This document shows, piece after piece, positions 14,109-22,258 of a stretch of 64,000 nucleotides of DNA. Source of the stretch: Pseudomonadota bacterium (lineage in GTDB: Bacteria; Desulfobacterota; Desulfovibrionia; Desulfovibrionales; Desulfovibrionaceae); assembly GCA_018816865.1 (NCBI GenBank), contig JAHIUW010000029.1:1-64000 (forward strand), in the 5' to 3' direction. Within the stretch, counting starts at the first letter, position 1; every line of letters begins with the position of its first letter. Position numbers and translations under genes: made by a program. A model generated the notes under the pieces. It was not told where the DNA came from. It searched no databases and saw nothing but the letters and a program-made list of their open reading frames with translations.

Positions 14109-15326
14109 ATGAGCGTGGAAGAACAGAAGATCGAAGCGACACAGGCAGACGCAGGCGGCGGCCAGGAGGCCGTGGATACCACCGTCCAGGAGCAGGAGAC
14201 TGACGCCACCATCGACTCGGAAAGCGAGGACAGTGGCGACGATATCTCTTGGGCCATGGACGATGACGGAAGCCAGCAGGAAACCGTCGATGACGCCAAG
14301 GACAAGCCAGGGACGCAGGAAGAAGCGGAGCCGTCCCCTCCGGAAGGCGAAGCCGGGCAGGATCTGAAAAAGAAGGACGGCGAGGAAAAGGCAGAGAAAA
14401 AGCCCGGCGAGAAGGCGCCAGATGGAACGAAGCCACCTGAAGGGTACGTTCCACAGGCGGCCCTCCATGAAGAGCGGAACAAGCGCAAAGAGCTTGCCGC
14501 GCGAGTGGAGCAGCTTGAGGCCTCATTGGCAGAGCGCGAGGTTGCGCCTTCTGTGCAGCCCCGGCAAGAGCCGACTCAAACCCCGAGAAAGGTCTCAATC
14601 CCCGAGGATATTCGTGAGGACGTGGACGTATTTGTCCATGACTTCCCGGAGCTGGCCGGGGTCGTGCAAATGGACATCCGAGAGGGCGCTGATCTGCGCG
14701 AAGCTATCAGTGAGCTCGGTCCCAAAGACCCCAGCGTTCGGGCCATGGCCTACAACATCTCCAGCAAGATTGAGATGCACAAGGTCAGGGCAGCCCAACA
14801 GCAGCGCGAATCCGAGGCCAGACAGGCCAAAACCAACGCCTTCATCGACACCTGTTTGGACGAGATGGAAGCGGTCGCACCCGGGTTGTTCGACGAGAAC
14901 AGCCCGGTTGGGCCGGACCTGCTTGAGACTGCCAAGACCGCGGGGATTGACCCCACGGAAGTCGCGGTTCTCACGGACCCCAGGGCCATCATCACCATCC
15001 TCGACGGGAACGGCAAGGAGTCCAGGAAATACCTGGGCGCTGGCGCTGTCAGCGTCGTGAAGATGCTCTCCACGCTCAAGAACCTCAAAGCCGAGGGTGA
15101 GGGCAAATTCACCCAAACGGACATGGACAAGGCCGTGGCTGATGCTGTGGCCGAAGCTCTCAAGAAAACGAACGACCGGCCGGATGAGGATCGGTTCCGC
15201 GGCCTGGGTTCAGCCCCGGGCGCTTCTGATGTTCCGGAAGACCTCAAGAACGTTGAGGACATGACGGACGAGCAGTGGGACAGGCTGACGCGGGCCCAGA
15301 AGGATAAGTACCTCGGGATCGCCTAG
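14109..15326 (+). CDS. Scaffolding protein (probable)
   Basis: A 405-residue, highly acidic protein before the major capsid gene. The first 110 residues are low-complexity Glu/Asp/Gln-rich. Coiled-coil and helical segments follow (VPQAALHEERNKRKELAARV), and a conserved C-terminus (DEDRFRGLGSAPGASDVPED). Position, acidity and helical makeup fit the internal scaffold that guides procapsid assembly and then leaves. AAAAAGGAG precedes the ATG. No catalytic motif that would suggest a protease is seen. Confidence 0.75.
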   Translation: MSVEEQKIEATQADAGGGQEAVDTTVQEQETDATIDSESEDSGDDISWAMDDDGSQQETVDDAKDKPGTQEEAEPSPPEGEAGQDLKKKDGEEKAEKKPGEKAPDGTKPPEGYVPQAALHEERNKRKELAARVEQLEASLAEREVAPSVQPRQEPTQTPRKVSIPEDIREDVDVFVHDFPELAGVVQMDIREGADLREAISELGPKDPSVRAMAYNISSKIEMHKVRAAQQQRESEARQAKTNAFIDTCLDEMEAVAPGLFDENSPVGPDLLETAKTAGIDPTEVAVLTDPRAIITILDGNGKESRKYLGAGAVSVVKMLSTLKNLKAEGEGKFTQTDMDKAVADAVAEALKKTNDRPDEDRFRGLGSAPGASDVPEDLKNVEDMTDEQWDRLTRAQKDKYLGIA

Positions 15327-15364
15327 CCCCTACTGAGCCTTGACCGGCTAAAGGAGTAATAGCC

Positions 15365-16471
15365 ATGGGTTACACGGAATTTGGAGTCAACCACCCCAGC
15401 GCCCGCAAGGTGTGGGGCAAGGAGTTGATGAGCGAAGTCGCCAAGGCCATGTTCTACAACAAGTTCATGGGCCAGGACGAGAACGCCATCGTCAAGGTCC
15501 AGACCGAGCTCAACAAGGCCGCCGGTGACAAGATCACCGTGGACCTGGTTCGCAAGCTCAATGGTTGGGGTGCTGAAGGCGACACCACCCTGGAAGGCAC
15601 CGACTACATGGAAGCGTTGGACTTCTTCAACGACTCTGTGCTCATCAACCAACTCCGCAAAGGTACGCAGTCCAAGGGCAAGATGTCCGAGCAGCGCGTG
15701 CCCCACAACGTCCGGATCAAGGGCCGCGATGCCCTCAAGATCTGGTGGGCCGAGGTCTACGACGAACTGATCATGATGTACTTGGCCGGTGCCCGCGGCG
15801 TGGACACCTCCTTCAAGGCCTCCTTGGCTTTCACTGGCTTTGCCGGGAACGCCCTGAGTACCCCGGACAACCTGATCTACTCGGGCGACGCCACCAGCAG
15901 CGACGACCTGGACTCCAGCGACAAGATGAGCCTGAGCATGGTTGAACGCGGTCTGGCCATGGCCGAGACCATGGACCCCATGATTCGTCCCATCCTGATC
16001 AACGGCGAGAAGAAGTTTGTGCTGCTCATGCACACCTTTGACGCTTTCAACCTGCGCACCAGCACCAGCGAAAACGACTGGCTGCAGATCCAGAAGGAAG
16101 CTGGTGACCGCGGCAAAAAGAACAAGGTCTACTCCAACGCGCTGGGCGAATACGCCGACGTGATCCTGCACAAGAGCCGCAACGTGGTTCGCTTCGACGA
16201 CTACGGTTCCACCGCCAACCTGCCCGCTTCCCGCAGCCTGTTCCTGGGCGCCCACGCTGGCATCATCGCCTGGGGCAAGGCCGGTGGCCCCAGCAAGATG
16301 GATTGGAACGAGAAGCTGTTCGACATGGGTAACTCCCTGGGCATCTCGGCCGGCTCCATCTTCGGCACCAAGCGCTCCACCTACGTGGACGAGAACGGTG
16401 AGAACGGCGTCGACTTCGGTTCCATCGCCATCGATTCCTACTGCAAGGACCCCAACGCCGCTGCGGCGTAG
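15365..16471 (+). CDS. Major capsid protein, N4-gp56-like family
   Basis: A 368-residue protein with the family's features: HPSARKVWGKELMSEVAKAM near the start, the long GDTTLEGTDYMEALDFFND segment and RRVPHNVRIKGRDALKIWW-type basic stretch, with codon use strongly biased towards C-ending codons, as expected for a very abundant protein. HK97-type fold by family. AAAGGAGTAATAGCC precedes the ATG. A GC-rich stem-loop follows the stop codon by 14 bases. Confidence 0.9.
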   Translation: MGYTEFGVNHPSARKVWGKELMSEVAKAMFYNKFMGQDENAIVKVQTELNKAAGDKITVDLVRKLNGWGAEGDTTLEGTDYMEALDFFNDSVLINQLRKGTQSKGKMSEQRVPHNVRIKGRDALKIWWAEVYDELIMMYLAGARGVDTSFKASLAFTGFAGNALSTPDNLIYSGDATSSDDLDSSDKMSLSMVERGLAMAETMDPMIRPILINGEKKFVLLMHTFDAFNLRTSTSENDWLQIQKEAGDRGKKNKVYSNALGEYADVILHKSRNVVRFDDYGSTANLPASRSLFLGAHAGIIAWGKAGGPSKMDWNEKLFDMGNSLGISAGSIFGTKRSTYVDENGENGVDFGSIAIDSYCKDPNAAAA

Positions 16472-16485
16472 ATGAACCATGAACC

Positions 16486-16513
16486 CGGGCCGGAGGCGTG
16501 ATTCTCCGGCCCG
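16486..16513 (+). other. GC-rich mRNA stem-loop after the capsid gene
   Basis: CGGGCCGGAG (16,486-16,495) pairs perfectly with CTCCGGCCCG (16,504-16,513) around an eight-base loop. No U-run follows, so it looks more like an mRNA stabiliser or partial attenuator between capsid and the next gene than a full terminator. Confidence 0.7.
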
Positions 16514-16536
16514 GTTCCCAAAGGGAGAACCAAGCT

Positions 16537-17064
16537 ATGAAGCGCATTCTGATTTGTCTCATGACCATTCTGGCCTTGATGCTCGGAACGGCTGTCAGCT
16601 CCAATGCGGCAGCCGTAACCGTGCAGACTGGCGCTGTGATCTCCGACATGTCCTTTACTTCCGGTGTTCCGGCAGGCGTGGTGCTTTGCCGCAGCGCCAC
16701 CTACACGGCCGCCGCAGCCCTGGACGCGAACTCCGTGATCGAGATGGTGCCCATCCCCAAAGGGGCCATGGTCCTGGATGTTGTCCTCCATGTGAGCGCC
16801 CTCGGAGTCGACCGCACCGTTGACGTTGGCGACGGCGACAATGTGGACCGTTTCTTTGACGGCATTGTCGCCACCTCGGCCACCAACTCATCTTTCTTGG
16901 ACGACGCGGCCAGCACGGCCCTGCACTACATCTACACGGCCAAAGACACCATCGACGCCAAGATCCTTGGGGGGACCTTCCCCATCGCGGCCGTCGTGTC
17001 CGTGGACGTCTACTACAAGATGGTTGACGGGTTCATCACCGACGAGTCCGACGCTTTCGACTGA
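16537..17064 (+). CDS. Head or capsid-associated protein with a Sec-type signal peptide
   Basis: A 175-residue protein. The body (IEMVPIPKGAMVLDVVLHVS, VDVGDGDNVDRFFDGIVATS, YIYTAKDTIDAKILGGTFPI) resembles the small decoration or minor head proteins that follow capsid genes in many phages. Unusually, it opens with a textbook signal peptide: MKR, a hydrophobic core (ILICLMTILALMLG), and an AxA-like cut site (SSNAAA, near residue 24-26). AAGGGAGA precedes the ATG at 16,537; an upstream start at 16,498 would bury the signal. Flanked by two stem-loops. Either it is exported, or the hydrophobic head serves as a membrane anchor in the virion. Confidence 0.7.
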   Translation: MKRILICLMTILALMLGTAVSSNAAAVTVQTGAVISDMSFTSGVPAGVVLCRSATYTAAAALDANSVIEMVPIPKGAMVLDVVLHVSALGVDRTVDVGDGDNVDRFFDGIVATSATNSSFLDDAASTALHYIYTAKDTIDAKILGGTFPIAAVVSVDVYYKMVDGFITDESDAFD

Positions 17065-17090
17065 TGGCGCCGACCATAGAGAACCGTTTC

Positions 17091-17117
17091 CCGGGGCGGA
17101 ACATCCGCCCCGGTTTT
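17091..17117 (+). terminator. Stem-loop terminator after the signal-peptide gene
   Basis: CCGGGGCGGA (17,091-17,100) pairs perfectly with TCCGCCCCGG (17,104-17,113) and is followed by TTTT. The short U-run suggests partial termination, which would lower tail gene expression relative to capsid. Confidence 0.75.
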
Positions 17118-17137
17118 AACCCCAAGGAGAGGATGGA

Positions 17138-17596
17138 ATGTCCAACGTGAAGATCAAGTACATCGGCAAGAAGAAAGATCTGGTGCTCGACCGCCCGGAC
17201 CTCACGAAGAAGTACGAGTTCCTGCCCCAGAGGGGGATGGTCTGCGACGTGAGCTACACCGACGCCAAGAAACTTTTGGCCCGCAGCCCCGGTTCCTTCC
17301 GCCTCCACGAAGGCGAGATTATCACCGACGAGAGTAGCCAGTTTTCCGGGGCCATAGCTGAGAATGCTGTGGCCCTTAAGCAGACAAAGGAAGGCACCGA
17401 CACCCCGCAGGGCGGCGAGACCCTGGCCGGAACCGAGGGCAACGACACCCTACCCGCCGACTCCGACGCCATTTCGCCCGAGGAGGCCATGGCCGAGATG
17501 GAAGCCGGCGGCTACAAACTGCCCGCCAACGTCAAGAAGGCTGAGACCATCATGGCCCACTACGAGAAGTTCAAGGCCGAGCAGGCCGAGGGTTAA
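17138..17596 (+). CDS. Structural-module protein, unknown
   Basis: A 152-residue protein. The N-terminal 65 residues are beta-rich (VKIKYIGKKKDLVLDRPDLT, FLPQRGMVCDVSYTDAKKLL) and the rest acidic and probably flexible, ending with a helix. Such small proteins commonly sit between capsid and connector genes. AAGGAGAGG precedes the ATG. No specific function recognised. Confidence 0.6.
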   Translation: MSNVKIKYIGKKKDLVLDRPDLTKKYEFLPQRGMVCDVSYTDAKKLLARSPGSFRLHEGEIITDESSQFSGAIAENAVALKQTKEGTDTPQGGETLAGTEGNDTLPADSDAISPEEAMAEMEAGGYKLPANVKKAETIMAHYEKFKAEQAEG

Positions 17597-17599
17597 GCC

Positions 17600-18460
17600 G
17601 TGACCGAAGCCCAGCTCATCCAGGCCATCCGCAACGGGATCATCGAACCGCAGCCGAAGACCGTCTCCAACGCCAGCATCAGCACCTGGATTGCGGATGC
17701 CGTGCGGGCGCTTGGCCTGGAGATCAAGGGCCGGGACAGCAGGTACTTCGAGAAGAGCGCCCTGCTGTCCTCCTACACCAACGTGTTCGCCCGCCCCAGC
17801 GATTGCCAGACGATCCTGCGCGTGTGGGACATCAGAACCAGGGCCAAGGCCATCACCGGCGCCACCAACGCCAGCCCCATCGTGATCACGGCTGTCGGGC
17901 ATGGACTGAGTACCGACGACATCGTGTTTATCGCCGGGGTGCTCGGCAACACCGCGGCCAACGGGACATGGAAGATCACCGTGGTCAGTGATGACTCGTT
18001 CAGCCTGACGGGCAGCGCCGGGCTCGGCGAAGGCTACGACTACACCAGCGGCGGGCTTGTGGCGAAATGGCCGGGCAGTGGAGACGACCAGCACATCCCC
18101 CTGGCCCAGATCCCGCCCAGCCATTCCAGCTTGGATGACGACTCGCGCTGGTTCGTGCGGTCCAAGCAGATCGTGGTGGATGACATCGGGTTCGAGAACG
18201 ACCTGCTTCTGGAGCACACCTACAGCCCCAGCAGCATCGACGACATCCCCGAGGAGTACCACGCCGGGCTCGTGGCCTGGCCGGTCATGAACCTGATCCG
18301 CATTCCCAAGCCCGAAGACTCCAACTACGAGGACGTGCTCAAACAGCGCCAGTACTACGCCGCCGAATGGAAGCGGGTGCTCGGCGCTATCCAGGGCATC
18401 ACCATGGCCACCCACCTGAACCACCAGTTGCCCAAGACGGGCGGCATCGGGGCATTGTGA
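17600..18460 (+). CDS. Phage structural protein with E1_FCCH-like inserted domain
   Basis: A 286-residue protein starting at GTG three bases after the previous stop. Residues about 1-75 and 165-286 form the body, which looks like a head-tail connector (SSYTNVFARPSDCQTILRVW, EYHAGLVAWPVMNLIRIPKP). Between them, about residues 86-155, lies ITGATNASPIVITAVGHGLS to FSLTG, the signature of the ubiquitin-activating-E1 FCCH-like beta domain that many phages insert in virion proteins. The stop overlaps the next ATG (TGATG). A connector or tail-attachment role is inferred from position. Confidence 0.65.
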   Translation: MTEAQLIQAIRNGIIEPQPKTVSNASISTWIADAVRALGLEIKGRDSRYFEKSALLSSYTNVFARPSDCQTILRVWDIRTRAKAITGATNASPIVITAVGHGLSTDDIVFIAGVLGNTAANGTWKITVVSDDSFSLTGSAGLGEGYDYTSGGLVAKWPGSGDDQHIPLAQIPPSHSSLDDDSRWFVRSKQIVVDDIGFENDLLLEHTYSPSSIDDIPEEYHAGLVAWPVMNLIRIPKPEDSNYEDVLKQRQYYAAEWKRVLGAIQGITMATHLNHQLPKTGGIGAL

Positions 18461-19101
18461 TGAGCGACCACGTACTTCCCGGCACCCAGTCCATGAGTTC
18501 CATGACCCTGGGGGATCTGTTCACCAGGGTCCGCTCGAACCTCAACGAGGTGTCCGCCGCGTTCTGGACGAACGACGACCTGATGTATTGGGCCAACCTC
18601 GGGGCCAAGGACATTGCCACACAGACCCTGTGCATGGGCACCACGGCGGAGATCACGCTTGTGGCCGGGCAGCTTGAATATCCGCTGAGTTTGTCACTCA
18701 GATATGCCGTGGATGTGGCCGCAATCTACAATTCAGCAAAGGGATTGAAAAAGGGCGGCCCGTGGCGCGTCGGCAACACGGATGCGGAGTTCGCCGGGGA
18801 GCCCGTCGAATACTACCTGTTTGACGGGCATATAGGTGTCTACCCGGTTCCGGCCGAGGGCGACGACTCCGTGGACAAGAAGGTCAAGGTCTACCTGGCC
18901 GAACTGCCCACGGCCATGACCGCCGTCACGGACCTGATCCCATTGCCGGAGATTTACGAATCGTCCCTGATCGAGTTCGTGACCGCCCGCGCCAAGTACA
19001 AGGACCGCAAATACAGCGAGGGAGACCGGCACATGTCGCTGTTTGACGCCGTGATCCAGCGCTACCGCATTGATTTCGGCGAGTCCGAGGTGGACGACTG
19101 A
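18460..19101 (+). CDS. Head-tail connector or tail-completion protein (probable)
   Basis: A 213-residue protein beginning at the ATG of a TGATG overlap. The pattern TLGDLFTRVRSNLNEVSAAF, WTNDDLMYWANLGAKDIATQ then LYP-like strands and PLPEIYESSLIEFVTARAKY is typical of the small helical connector (gp6/gp4-like adaptor) proteins that bind under the portal. The upstream extension in this frame lies in the preceding gene. The next gene starts within its stop. Confidence 0.65.
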   Translation: MSDHVLPGTQSMSSMTLGDLFTRVRSNLNEVSAAFWTNDDLMYWANLGAKDIATQTLCMGTTAEITLVAGQLEYPLSLSLRYAVDVAAIYNSAKGLKKGGPWRVGNTDAEFAGEPVEYYLFDGHIGVYPVPAEGDDSVDKKVKVYLAELPTAMTAVTDLIPLPEIYESSLIEFVTARAKYKDRKYSEGDRHMSLFDAVIQRYRIDFGESEVDD

Positions 19102-21674
19102 TGCCCGACGTGCAGGACAAGGCCAAGCAGCATCTGTTTGGCGGTGCGTGGGAGCCCTCCAAGCCGCCCAGCCTGATCGGCCCGGACAACTACTGCGAGT
19201 TGCGCAACGTCCGTTATGGCGATCCGTCGCTCAAAGGGGTGCTGGGCTACACGCGCATCAACGAGGACGTGCTGCCGGACGAGTTCACGATGATCCGCAA
19301 CGGCTTCCAACTGCGCACCGCCAATGGGGACGAGTATATCTTTGTCCAGGCCTGGAACGCGGGCCTGACCGCATCCAAGGTGTTTGTGATGCAGGCCGCA
19401 GCGCCGGTGCCCGCAGAGTTCACGGCTGTGGCCGTGCACACCGATGCCGCCGGGGCCGGGGTGGGGCGCTTCTCCGAAGTGGCCGGTGGGCAGATGGTCT
19501 ACTCCAACGGGGTGGAAACCCTGATTTGGGCCGGTGACAAGTTCCGTTGCGCCGCCGTGTTTGTGGTCAAGGACTCCAGCCTGACATCGCCCAAGGACAG
19601 GACCGAGGCCGCCAACAACACCCTGGTCGGCAGCAAGGATCTCATCGCCCTCAACGCCGCGACCTATCCCATCATGCTGGTATTCAGCACCAGACCGCTC
19701 CAGGGCATTGGCTTGAGCGTGGAGACCGCGAACAGCACCGCCTCGACCCTGAGTGCCAAATACTGGTCCGGGACCGCATGGACCGATGCGAGCGGCCTGA
19801 GCGATGGCACCACGTCCGCAGGCGTGGCCCTGGCCCAGGACGGAGACGTGAGCTGGACCAGCACTGTGGGTACGGCTAAGCCTAAGCATTTTGAAGGGCT
19901 CTATTTCTACGCCTACATGATCACCTTGTCCGCAGGTTCGGCCAGCATCTCGCACGTCACCACGGACATGCCTATGCAGCCCCTGGTGGATGTTTGGGAT
20001 GGAGTCTACCGGACCTGTACGCAGTTCCAGGCCTCGCGCTCCTCGAAGTATGAGGACTACACCCTGGAGGTCAACGAGGAGAGTTCGGTCTACTATCCCA
20101 TCTGCGCGCTGATCGGGGGGCTGACCAGCTCCGACCATCTGATTCTGCAGTTCCCGGAACGGATGAGCGGCTTCAGGGTCAAGATGAACGCCGACAACCG
20201 CAACGCCACGGCATCGGTGATGACGGTCAAGTACTGGGATGGCGACTCTTTTGAAGCCGTCACAGGCCTGAGCGACGGTACGGCGGTGGGCGGGGCGACC
20301 CTGGGGCAGACAGGTGTGGTGAGCTGGAATCCTCCGGATGAGGGCAGCGAACATGCCCAGCATCTGTTTGGCAGCACCGGTTACTGCTACAAGCTGACAT
20401 TCTCCGGGACCCTGACCGCAGACACCGAGAACGACGGCACCAGCGTTGACCTTGTAAACGGCATCCCGGCCCAGCTCAGTGTCCCGGCCTATACCTTCGC
20501 CGCCGACTACAAGGGCGCGCTGATGCTGTTCGACCGGCCCGATAGCACGGAGCGCAATCGCCTGGACTACTCCATGCCCAACGCCCCGGATGTTTTCAAC
20601 GGCGACCTCTCCTCCATGCTCGGCGAACAGACCATGTATGTGGGTGGCGCCGCCGAACTGCGCGGTGCGGTGAGCATCTTCAACCGCTTCGGCTCGAACA
20701 TCTACGACACCCTCCTTGCGCTGAAGGATAGTGAGACTCACCTACTGAACGGCGAGAGCCCGGAAAACTACCAGCTCTACACCATCTCCAAGACCGTCGG
20801 ATGCCCTGCGCCGCTGACCCTGGTGGCGGCCGAGGCCGGGTTTGAACTGACTGAGGGTGTGACCCGCAATGTGGCCATGTGGCTGTCGTTCTCTGGCCCC
20901 TACATGTTTGACGGCGCGGTCCTGTACCCGCTCAAGGGCCTGGAGATCTACTTCGACCCGAGCGAGACCGACAAGTGCGTGAATTTCGGGGCCATCGCCA
21001 ACGCCAGGGGTTGGTACGACGCGCTCTACAAGGAGTACAACTTGCTGCTGCCCACGGCTCAGAGCACGGAGTGCGACCTCTGGGTGGTCTATGACCTGGT
21101 GCGCAAGAAGTGGCTTCGCAAGGACCCGGTAGCCACAGGCGCGCTGATGCTCCAATGCGGGTTCACCGTGTTGGACAACCATGGCCGCAGGCACTGCTAC
21201 GGCGGTGTCGATACCGGGCGGCTGCTGCGGTTGGACTACGGCACCAGCTTTGACGGGGCATACATCTGGCAGATCTGCGAGACCGGCGATTTCTGGCCGG
21301 ACAACAACGTCTACATGGAGACGTTGCTCCGGCACATGAAGATCATCGCCCGCAAGATCAGCGAGGAGCATACCCTTTCCGTCATCCACATCCCCAATAC
21401 CGTTGATTCCGGCCTGCCGTGGTTCGAGGACTCCGAGGAGAGTTGGTTCGAGGATTCCGAGGACAGTTGGTTCACCACGGTACCCGGCGAACAGATCAGG
21501 TTGAGCCTGGGCCTGGATGGGACGGCCGGGGTTATCGCAGAGGGCAACCAGGAGCTGAACCTGCAGGCCAGGTCACACCGTTTCCGTTTCAGCTTGAAGA
21601 CCAAAGACACGCCGATGGGGTTCCAGCCAATCGCCTTCGGATATCTCTACCAGGAAGTGAGGGTAAGCAGATGA
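19101..21674 (+). CDS. Large tail tube/nozzle-like protein with duplicated beta domains
   Basis: An 857-residue beta-rich protein. An N-terminal part (CELRNVRYGDPSLKGVLGYT) looks like the start of the tail tubular/nozzle proteins of podoviruses. Residues about 190-290 and 340-450 are two related beta modules, each with a KYWSGTAWTDASGLSDGT or KYWDGDSFEAVTGLSDGT core followed by VSW and a late aromatic strand, so they arose by duplication. Near residue 775 a short acidic repeat WFEDSE(E/D)S occurs, two full copies plus a partial one. TGATG overlap at the start, ATGA at the end. Tail role is from position and architecture. Confidence 0.65.
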   Translation: MPDVQDKAKQHLFGGAWEPSKPPSLIGPDNYCELRNVRYGDPSLKGVLGYTRINEDVLPDEFTMIRNGFQLRTANGDEYIFVQAWNAGLTASKVFVMQAAAPVPAEFTAVAVHTDAAGAGVGRFSEVAGGQMVYSNGVETLIWAGDKFRCAAVFVVKDSSLTSPKDRTEAANNTLVGSKDLIALNAATYPIMLVFSTRPLQGIGLSVETANSTASTLSAKYWSGTAWTDASGLSDGTTSAGVALAQDGDVSWTSTVGTAKPKHFEGLYFYAYMITLSAGSASISHVTTDMPMQPLVDVWDGVYRTCTQFQASRSSKYEDYTLEVNEESSVYYPICALIGGLTSSDHLILQFPERMSGFRVKMNADNRNATASVMTVKYWDGDSFEAVTGLSDGTAVGGATLGQTGVVSWNPPDEGSEHAQHLFGSTGYCYKLTFSGTLTADTENDGTSVDLVNGIPAQLSVPAYTFAADYKGALMLFDRPDSTERNRLDYSMPNAPDVFNGDLSSMLGEQTMYVGGAAELRGAVSIFNRFGSNIYDTLLALKDSETHLLNGESPENYQLYTISKTVGCPAPLTLVAAEAGFELTEGVTRNVAMWLSFSGPYMFDGAVLYPLKGLEIYFDPSETDKCVNFGAIANARGWYDALYKEYNLLLPTAQSTECDLWVVYDLVRKKWLRKDPVATGALMLQCGFTVLDNHGRRHCYGGVDTGRLLRLDYGTSFDGAYIWQICETGDFWPDNNVYMETLLRHMKIIARKISEEHTLSVIHIPNTVDSGLPWFEDSEESWFEDSEDSWFTTVPGEQIRLSLGLDGTAGVIAEGNQELNLQARSHRFRFSLKTKDTPMGFQPIAFGYLYQEVRVSR

Positions 21675-22258
21675 GTAAACTTTACCGCATGGGCGCGTTG
21701 ACCGGGGGAACCGACAACGCCCTGGACAAGATAGCCGGGGACAACTTGAACGACGGCGACGGGGCCCTGGTCTTCACTGACAGCGGGCTCTATGTCTACC
21801 TGCTCAAGGCCGACAGCGGGCTGGCCGAAGACTCCCCGGCCGTGATCAGCCCGGACGCGAACGCCGGTGACAAGCGGTGGATTTGGGCCGCAAAGTGCGA
21901 CACGACCGATCTTGCCCTGTTCGCCCAGTTTGCGGCGGCTGGCGTCTGGACCGCCCAGCAGCGCCCGGCCAGGGCCACGGATACCGGGGCGACATCCTAC
22001 GCCTGGAACGTGGCCGCAGCGCAGATCCTCGAGCTGACCCTCACTGACGACTGCACCATAGCCAACCCGACGAACATGGTGGCCGGGACCGACTATCTGC
22101 TGGTCCTGGACCCTGATGGGCACGCTGTTACCGCATGGGGCGACTTGTGGGACTGGGGGAGCGCCGGGGAGCCGGACCTCAGTGTGCGCACCATGATCCA
22201 TTGCTACTACGATGGCACGAATCTGCTGGCCGGGACTGGCTGGGAGGCTGCAGCATGA
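21671..22258 (+). CDS. Tail-associated protein, unknown
   Basis: A 195-residue protein that follows the large tail protein with an ATGA overlap. It starts SKLYRMGALTGGTDNALDKI and continues with beta-like segments; the end (WDWGSAGEPDLSVRTMIHCY, YDGTNLLAGTGW) resembles the receptor-end repeats of fibres. It may link the fibre to the tail. The open frame upstream to 21,419 lies in the previous gene and is rejected. Confidence 0.6.
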   Translation: MSKLYRMGALTGGTDNALDKIAGDNLNDGDGALVFTDSGLYVYLLKADSGLAEDSPAVISPDANAGDKRWIWAAKCDTTDLALFAQFAAAGVWTAQQRPARATDTGATSYAWNVAAAQILELTLTDDCTIANPTNMVAGTDYLLVLDPDGHAVTAWGDLWDWGSAGEPDLSVRTMIHCYYDGTNLLAGTGWEAAA

